A stretch of 64,000 nt of DNA from Metellina segmentata (Eukaryota; Arthropoda; Arachnida; Araneae; Tetragnathidae), in assembly GCA_947359465.1 (NCBI GenBank), contig OX375882.1, positions 54,186,509-54,250,508 of the forward strand. The letters run 5' to 3'. This document shows, piece by piece, positions 58,702-64,000 of this stretch. Position numbers and translations under genes: made by a program. The notes beneath the pieces were generated by a model that saw only the letters and a list, made by a program, of their open reading frames with translations, was not told where the DNA came from and searched no databases. Numbering within the stretch: the stretch's first letter is position 1; each line of letters starts with the position of its first letter.

Positions 58702-59062
58702 CTTGAAAACACTAAAATTGAAAACCAAAATGAAAACAAACTGAACACATGTTTTATTAGTGAAAGTAGAAGTACGCAAAAAAAAAAGATAAACAATAAC
58801 TGGTTTTGAAAATTTTAACTTTGAGTAATACAAATTTTCTTTCTAAATTTACTGTTACAAAGTCAGATTCTTTTCGAAAACATATATAAAACTACTAACA
58901 TTTTTATTAAAGATAGTTAAAACGTTAGTAAATGACCACAAAATATTTGTTGATCAAACTTAGATTTGGCAATGCTAAATTTCAAAACAACGTAAATTTG
59001 AATGAGTTGTTTTCTACAAGTTATAGAGTCTGGATTCCATCTAAATTCTTATATTTTCCATT
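58702..59062. promoter_or_regulatory. Divergent promoter region between CCDC51 and ANAPC2
   Basis: 361 bp separate the two start codons, so both 5' UTRs and core promoters must share this interval unless distant non-coding exons exist. A TATATAAA string near 58884 points toward ANAPC2 but is in AT-rich context. No CpG-rich stretch. Confidence 0.6.
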
Positions 59063-59131
59063 ATGGAAATGCTTACTTTAAACGATGCTTGGGATACAAT
59101 AACCAAAGCTCTCAAACGAAACAATAAAGAG
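59063..59131 (+). CDS. ANAPC2: ANAPC2 exon 1
   Basis: 23 codons, MEMLTLNDAWDTITKALKRN. The donor GAG|GTGGGA is non-ideal; it was chosen because phase 0 joins exactly to exon 2 (AAG at 60219). Confidence 0.8.
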
Positions 59132-62100
59132 GTGGGATTTTCTTTTTCTTGTATTTGTAACCAATGAAATTTGATTCATCGTTAGTAGTGTGAATTACAA
59201 ACATGTATTTGTTTATTAATGTAGTTTGCTTCATGAAATTGTTGATCCATTTCTTTTTCCGATGTTTCCCTTTACGAAATGTTTTTTTGTTCACATTTTA
59301 TGTGTCACATTAGGATAGTTTTTAGTCCTCTGACAATTTCACGCGTCTGAAAACTATGCCGTCAAAAACACGGAGCGGCCGAGTATTATTTTGGTATGAA
59401 AATCCAAATAGTTTTATGTGGGCTTAGTTAGTGCTATTTCAATTTGTAAGTTTTATATTTAATAGGTAATTCTACGGTCATGGTACAAACTTGGAAGGGT
59501 AGTACAGCTTACTAAAACATAAATTTTTCGTATAGGAATGTATGGTAGGAAGTGATGCGTGGAGGAACATACACAAAAAATGAGACATGAACAATAAAGC
59601 ACTATTTTCTTCCTACAATGCGGCAACATCAATGCAAAGTTCTTCTTTGCAGCAATGTTTGCAATAAATGTTCAAAATTGCGACCACCAACAGTAATACA
59701 AACTCAGCAGCTGTGATTTGCTAGAAATGCTGTAGGTAGAGGGCAGTAGTTTGCCTGGCCATCCATCATCTGATGCATCGTCGGGAAAACGTAATTTGCA
59801 ACTGTGCTGTCCGCCGTAATGGGAGATTTTACAAATAGTGAAAAGGCGGACATGCACATGATGTTCAGTGCTGCTAATAGAAATGGCACATGTGAGTCAA
59901 CCCACCATTTGGAGAGTTTTAAATGAAGATCTTTTACACCTATTCCATATTCAGAGAGTCCAAGCGTTGCAGTCATTTGATTACCTGCAGCACGTAGAAT
60001 TCTGCCAATGTTTCATAATTTACATTAATGTTGTGCATTATCTGTAGTTAAATATTTTTTGACTGTATGATATGCAAAAGAATTCTACCCCTTATTAATA
60101 ATTGAAATATGATATATTTTTGTTCAAATGATTGTGTCCAACCCCTATATATCTTGCAGAAGAAAGTGTTTATTTATGCTTGAATATGGTGAATTAATTC
60201 ATAGCATTTTTCTTTCAGAAGACAATTATGCCCACCCTTGAACAATTTACATCTTCTATATCTGTTCTTCATCACCATGGGATGTCTCATATAATAAGAG
60301 AATGGTTTTTGGCAACATTCCAAGATGACATGCACAATTTCATCATTCCAGAATTTTGGAATACATTTAAGACTTGCAAACGTGGAATTTTTTGGAAATT
60401 TCCAGATGCATTGAATTTTCTCTTTGATCAATTGCAAACATATTTTCCTGCTATTGAAGAACTTCAGAGTTTACAAGATACCCTTTTGACACAAATTCAT
60501 ACATTGCCATCTGAGGGCCAGATAAGTTTAACCAACTGCAAGACTTCTTTAAAGGAAGAGTTTTTTTCCATATCACGATGCCTTCTGTTTGCAAAATGGC
60601 CTGTGGACTTCAGAGCAGTTCTTGTGGAGTATTATGCACAGTCTTTCAAAGCATATCAATCTAAATTTAAATGTGTGAAAGGTAAAGTATTCAATAACAA
60701 ATATATTGGATAAGAAGTTTTTGTTATTCAAGTGGGTAAAATATTAATAGACTTAATAGTACAAAAAAGAATTGTATGCAACAGACTTAAAAGGGTTTAC
60801 AGTACATTTTAGTTGGATCCTTTTGAGTTGAAACTTTAAAGTTACATCCATATATGATTCAAGTGAAGGCAATTTCATGCAACAATGACACATTTTGGAA
60901 AAGTAAGTACCTTTTGTAATGCAAAGACAATTGAAGTTCACTGAATTTTGGAAAGGAATGAAAACTAAATTTTACAATGAAAAGATTCATTTGAAGTTGA
61001 GAGAGGAAAAATAATGAATATAAATAATTTTTTTATTATTTTCTTCAGAACTAAACAGTTTTAAGAGAATTTCTGTGAGAGAGATTAAATGGAAATCAAA
61101 TTTTGTAAAATTTATAACAGTAGCTGAGAAGAGGTTGCTTTTCCATTTTGAATTGCTTTCGTAAATCCCAATTAGCACAATCTTCAGTAATTTGGCACTT
61201 CTAATTATTTTTTATTTTAAGAATTATTTTTTTGGCCTAGTATTGTTTGACAGGGCTCTTGAGCTATTTTTAATAATATCATTACTCTATTTTTAAGGAG
61301 ATTGAAATATATTCAGTCTGATTCTCATGAAAGGTTAAACTTTTTTAGGGATCCGATAATTCACTACACATATGTTTTGTAAAGTATATTGTAAGATGTA
61401 AACTTTGAAGGTATTTGTTGTATTTTAATTTATTCTTGCTTTTAAATTCATTTTGCAGTGCAGAATATAATTTGTTTACCCATTTAGATAACTTTGTATT
61501 CTTTATGTTAGAGAACAAATAAAATGTATATTTCAATCTGCTTTAACATTATATTTAGTTGTTACTTTTCTCTCAAATAATAATGAGATTTTTTTCAGAG
61601 GAAGAACCTGTTGTCCAGTGTTGCAATTGTGAAAACAATATGGATACATGTTGCTGTGAAAAAAGATTATCTGTGTTCTATGATATAACCCAAAAGTTGT
61701 AAGAAATTTGTTTTTATTTATAAAGTTATTAAATTAAAATACAATTATAAATTAATTCAAATATCTCAGCATCTTTAATTTTAATATGTACTTTGTGCTA
61801 TAATCACACGTATGTGAAAGCAAGGTTGGAGTTTTGCTGAACAGCCACAAAGACTGAAATCAAGACAAAAGTGAAATAAAAACCAGCATATGTGGCTAAA
61901 TAAAATGTCTTTTTAAGTTATAGAAGATGTATTAAACTAAACTTATAATTATACCTATACTTAAACTCATACCTTTATATTAAATGTAAATTTTAGCAAA
62001 TTTTTTTGTATTAAAAAATTGCATTATTATTAGTTTTGGTGGTTCAATTATCTCGGTGTACAGTTAATCTAAATTGTGTATTTTAAAGTATTAACTGACG

Positions 62101-63759
62101 CTCGGCAACCCCCAGATTGCTTTGGAATCCTCATTGGTTCGCTGCACGAAACTATGCTCGCTTCAATGAAGACATGTGTCTTAGCAGAAGGGATTGCTTA
62201 CAAAATATGATATTCCAAAAAAATATTTTTCAAATCTAAATTTGTTTGCTGTTTTTCAGAAAAGATATATACAGAAGATATATCAGAATTCAAATGAGAA
62301 CTTTGAGCAAATTTTGACTCAAAATGTGAGCGACAGCTCAACTAAAATTCCTTTTTTTTTCAATAAAATTTCATCCAATAACATTATAAATTCAATTGAA
62401 GCGCAAAGCTTTGTGATAAACAAACAATCGTACAATGTTGCCGAAATGCGATAACAAATAACGTCTGTTTTGCGTGCCACGTAAGAGAATTATATATATA
62501 GATACTTAATTTCTTAACTATTTTAGAAGAAAAAATGTTCATTAATAAATAATAAATTTGTCTGCTTGAATAATTTGTAGAACCCTCTATGCCAAACTTT
62601 TTGTAAAATTGCTTTGACTGCTTTTTTAAATGTTCATAGGTATGATCTGCATTTTTTCCAAACTGTTGTTGGTGATGTCCCTATAAATGTTGCTCAAGAT
62701 GTTGTTGAAATCTACATACATGATTATTGTAAAGGCAATTTTGAAGTTCCTCTGTTAAAAGGCTTAAGACTGGTATGTATTTAAAAGGCCTTGTCTTTTC
62801 AAAGCTGTGTAAATTAGTTCTCATATATTGTTCATGTACACTCCTCACATAGTGACCTACTGCTTAACAATTGCTTGGACTTTGACGATATTCCTATTTC
62901 TGGTGTATTTCCACATACCATCAAAGCTACTGCGGTTCCTGGAAAATTAATGCTGGTCCTGGATCAGTTTAATGCTATCAAATGGAGGATTTCACACATA
63001 GCTTAATACAGCCACTGATAGTAGAAAATGCAGCTAGCATTGAACTTAACAAATCAGATGCTGGAATGTTCTGTTGATCAGTGTACCTTGCTTAACACTG
63101 CACCTCTAATTTTCTGCTGCGATTATTTAGCCGTGCCAAAATTCTGGTTAGTCTGTAAAACAAATTAGTTATCAACACCATTTCCTTAAGACTTTTTTTT
63201 ATTCGGAATAAAAATAAAACAATTAAGCTCTTCACTTATTGACTGCTGAATGACCTATGATGATAATGTAAGAATGGAACTCTGTAGTTAAGTGAGGAGT
63301 GACTTATTGTTAAGCATAAAAAGGTAATCATTCATAAATTTTGTAACTTATTTTCTCTTTTTCCCCTTACCTTTTAGTGAATGGTAGTTCTAATGATTGG
63401 TGATCTTTTGCTTTTAAAAACAGATGGCGCATAGTAAAATTTTTAAATTTTTAAAGGTATTGATTTATAAAATGTCTCAGTTCAGTTGTCAGCCGCTAAA
63501 ATTAAATTTATCAATTTGATGTTAAAAATTTACCTAAAACATAGTTATGATACTAATGTTCAATAATGCCAGATGGCCTTTAAAAGTGAAAAAAATATTT
63601 CCATGATTATATTTATTAAAACTACTCTTCCAAATGTTATTATGTCATTCTTCCAACTTCTTGTTTCAGTGGCTTGATAAAACTGTGATTGCTTGGCTGA
63701 CTTCTTTCTATTATGAAAAATATAACAGCAACAGACAAAAAATGATATCTGAATATAAG
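59063..63759 (+). CDS. ANAPC2: ANAPC2: APC/C cullin subunit (exons 1-5, 3' end missing)
   Basis: APC2 is the cullin-like subunit of the anaphase-promoting complex; with the RING protein APC11 it forms the catalytic core that transfers ubiquitin. Exons: 59063-59131, 60219-60681, 61599-61698, 62640-62772, 63670-63759, together 855 nt or 285 codons without a stop, phases 0/1/2/0/0. The matches follow human APC2 in order: DAWDTITKAL (human VAWNTVSTGL); SVLHHHGMSHIIREWFLATF and IPEFWNTF (human EVLRGHGLHSVLEEWFVEVL and SPEFWNAI); the Cys motif CCNCENNMDTCCC (human CAGCSSDKQQCWC); FHQLSQVL-like and AVTTTLHQVT-like segments; and WLDKTVIAWL (human WIERVVGWL). The cullin homology domain, APC11-binding region and winged-helix C-terminus lie beyond the right edge. 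A second in-frame ATG at 59069 is an alternative start. Confidence 0.93.
59300..60218. other. ANAPC2 intron 1
   Basis: 59330-60000 is less AT-rich than its surroundings and has a 90-codon minus-strand open stretch (59976-59704) that I do not recognise. No match to either neighbouring gene. Confidence 0.35.
60219..60681 (+). CDS. ANAPC2: ANAPC2 exon 2
   Basis: 463 nt, phase 0 to 1. N-terminal cullin-repeat-like helices with HGMSHIIREWFLATFQDD and IPEFWNTFKTC. Acceptor TTTCAG, donor G|GTAAAG. Confidence 0.95.
60682..61598. other. ANAPC2 intron 2
   Basis: AT-rich intron, no repeat or exon recognised. Confidence 0.6.
61599..61698 (+). CDS. ANAPC2: ANAPC2 exon 3 (Cys motif)
   Basis: 100 nt, phase 1 to 2. 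QCCNCENNMDTCCCEKRL keeps the CX2CX6CXC spacing of human APC2, reported to bind zinc there. Donor TT|GTAAGA. Confidence 0.93.
62090..62505 (+). repeat. GC-shifted insertion in ANAPC2 intron 3
   Basis: Begins TTAACTGACGCTCGGCAACC and ends near GTGCCACGTAAGAGAATTAT. It contains a broken plus-strand reading frame (NSIEAQSFVINKQSYNVAEM, 62386-62450). Base composition at both ends differs from the intron, so it is probably a mobile-element piece of unknown class. Confidence 0.4.
62640..62772 (+). CDS. ANAPC2: ANAPC2 exon 4
   Basis: 133 nt, phase 2 to 0: LHFFQTVVGDVPINVAQDVV then EIYIHDYCKGNFEVPLLKG. Matches the human stretch with AVTTTLHQVTRERMEDRCRG in position, weaker in identity. Donor CTG|GTATGT. 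Confidence 0.88.
62839..63301. mobile_element. MITE with CACTCCTCAC ends
   Basis: 463 bp with perfect 10-bp terminal inverted repeats (CACTCCTCAC...GTGAGGAGTG). The similarity weakens inward (ATAGTGACCTAC versus TTAACTACAGAG). No coding capacity. Located in ANAPC2 intron 4. Confidence 0.62.
63670..63759 (+). CDS. ANAPC2: ANAPC2 exon 5 (last inside window)
   Basis: 30 codons, WLDKTVIAWLTSFYYEKY onward; acceptor TTTCAG, donor AAG|GTAAGT. Confidence 0.92.
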
Positions 63760-63805
63760 GTAAGTCTATTCTAATTTAATGTAATTTTTCTATAGTTTGA
63801 ATCTT

Positions 63806-63918
63806 CATCTGACTGGTTCAAATTATGTGTCGTCTTCGAATCTTTCCCTTTGGGAATTGATCCAGAACTGTTATCAATAGGCTGTTGTGTTGCTCCAGTA
63901 TGACGTTAATTAAAATAC
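63806..63918 (+). repeat. SINE family C, 3' fragment
   Basis: CATCTGACTGGTTCAAATTA, GGGAATTGATCCAGAACTG and GTTGCTCCAGTATGACGTTA. It starts 47 nt after the exon 5 donor of ANAPC2. Confidence 0.78.
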
Positions 63919-64000
63919 ATATCTATGCTTTAAAACATTTATTTATACATTTTAAAATTAGACTTCTGTATCAATGTATTTTATATACATGAAAGAAAAA

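Noticed and set aside
58702..58833. Earlier in-frame Met for CCDC51 at 58833
   Set aside because: The extra 44 residues are hydrophobic/aromatic and AT-driven, and the Arg-rich presequence-like stretch begins at 58701.
60174..60437. Minus-strand ORF at 60.2-60.4 kb
   Set aside because: Shadow of ANAPC2 exon 2 on the opposite strand.

Overview
The window is AT-rich, intron-rich animal nuclear DNA, most likely from an arthropod and probably a chelicerate such as a spider. This rests on small exons (50-620 nt) separated by long repeat-filled introns, on LINE remnants with RNase H and Cys-rich tails of the kind common in spider genomes, and on tRNA-derived SINEs. The organism call is an inference from style, not from a diagnostic marker.

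Three real genes can be assembled exon by exon. (1) ANAPC1 (APC1, scaffold of the anaphase-promoting complex/cyclosome) occupies 432-43775 on the minus strand. I find 32 exons with consensus splice sites and compatible phases, giving 1391 codons. They run from the start codon through the WD40-like propeller, the regulatory loop, the middle domain and the first PC repeats. Roughly the last quarter of the protein lies beyond the left edge. (2) CCDC51/MITOK (mitochondrial ATP-sensitive K+ channel subunit) lies at 50878-58701 on the minus strand: three exons, 327 residues, complete. (3) ANAPC2 (APC2, the cullin subunit of the same ubiquitin ligase) starts at 59063 on the plus strand. Its first five exons (285 codons) are present and the gene runs off the right edge.

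So two subunits of one E3 ligase, APC1 (scaffold) and APC2 (catalytic-core cullin), sit with start codons about 15 kb apart on opposite strands. A mitochondrial gene lies between them, and its start codon is only 361 bp from that of ANAPC2, head to head.

The rest is introns and one 7 kb intergenic region (43776-50877) packed with decayed mobile DNA. It includes an RNase H-encoding LINE (17.28-20.33 kb) with related fragments at 13.7, 30.1 and 36.9 kb, and a CR1/L2-like LINE 3' end (15.1-15.9 kb). There are at least three SINE families, including a nested SINE cluster at 46.1-47.9 kb. DNA-transposon remnants include pogo/Tigger-like, mariner-like and several unclassified terminal-inverted-repeat (TIR) families. 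The most distinctive are a three-copy family flanked by 6-bp direct repeats and a 2.0-kb element carrying seven copies of a 14-bp motif. I saw no rRNA gene, no convincing functional tRNA gene, no CRISPR array and no prokaryote-style operon.
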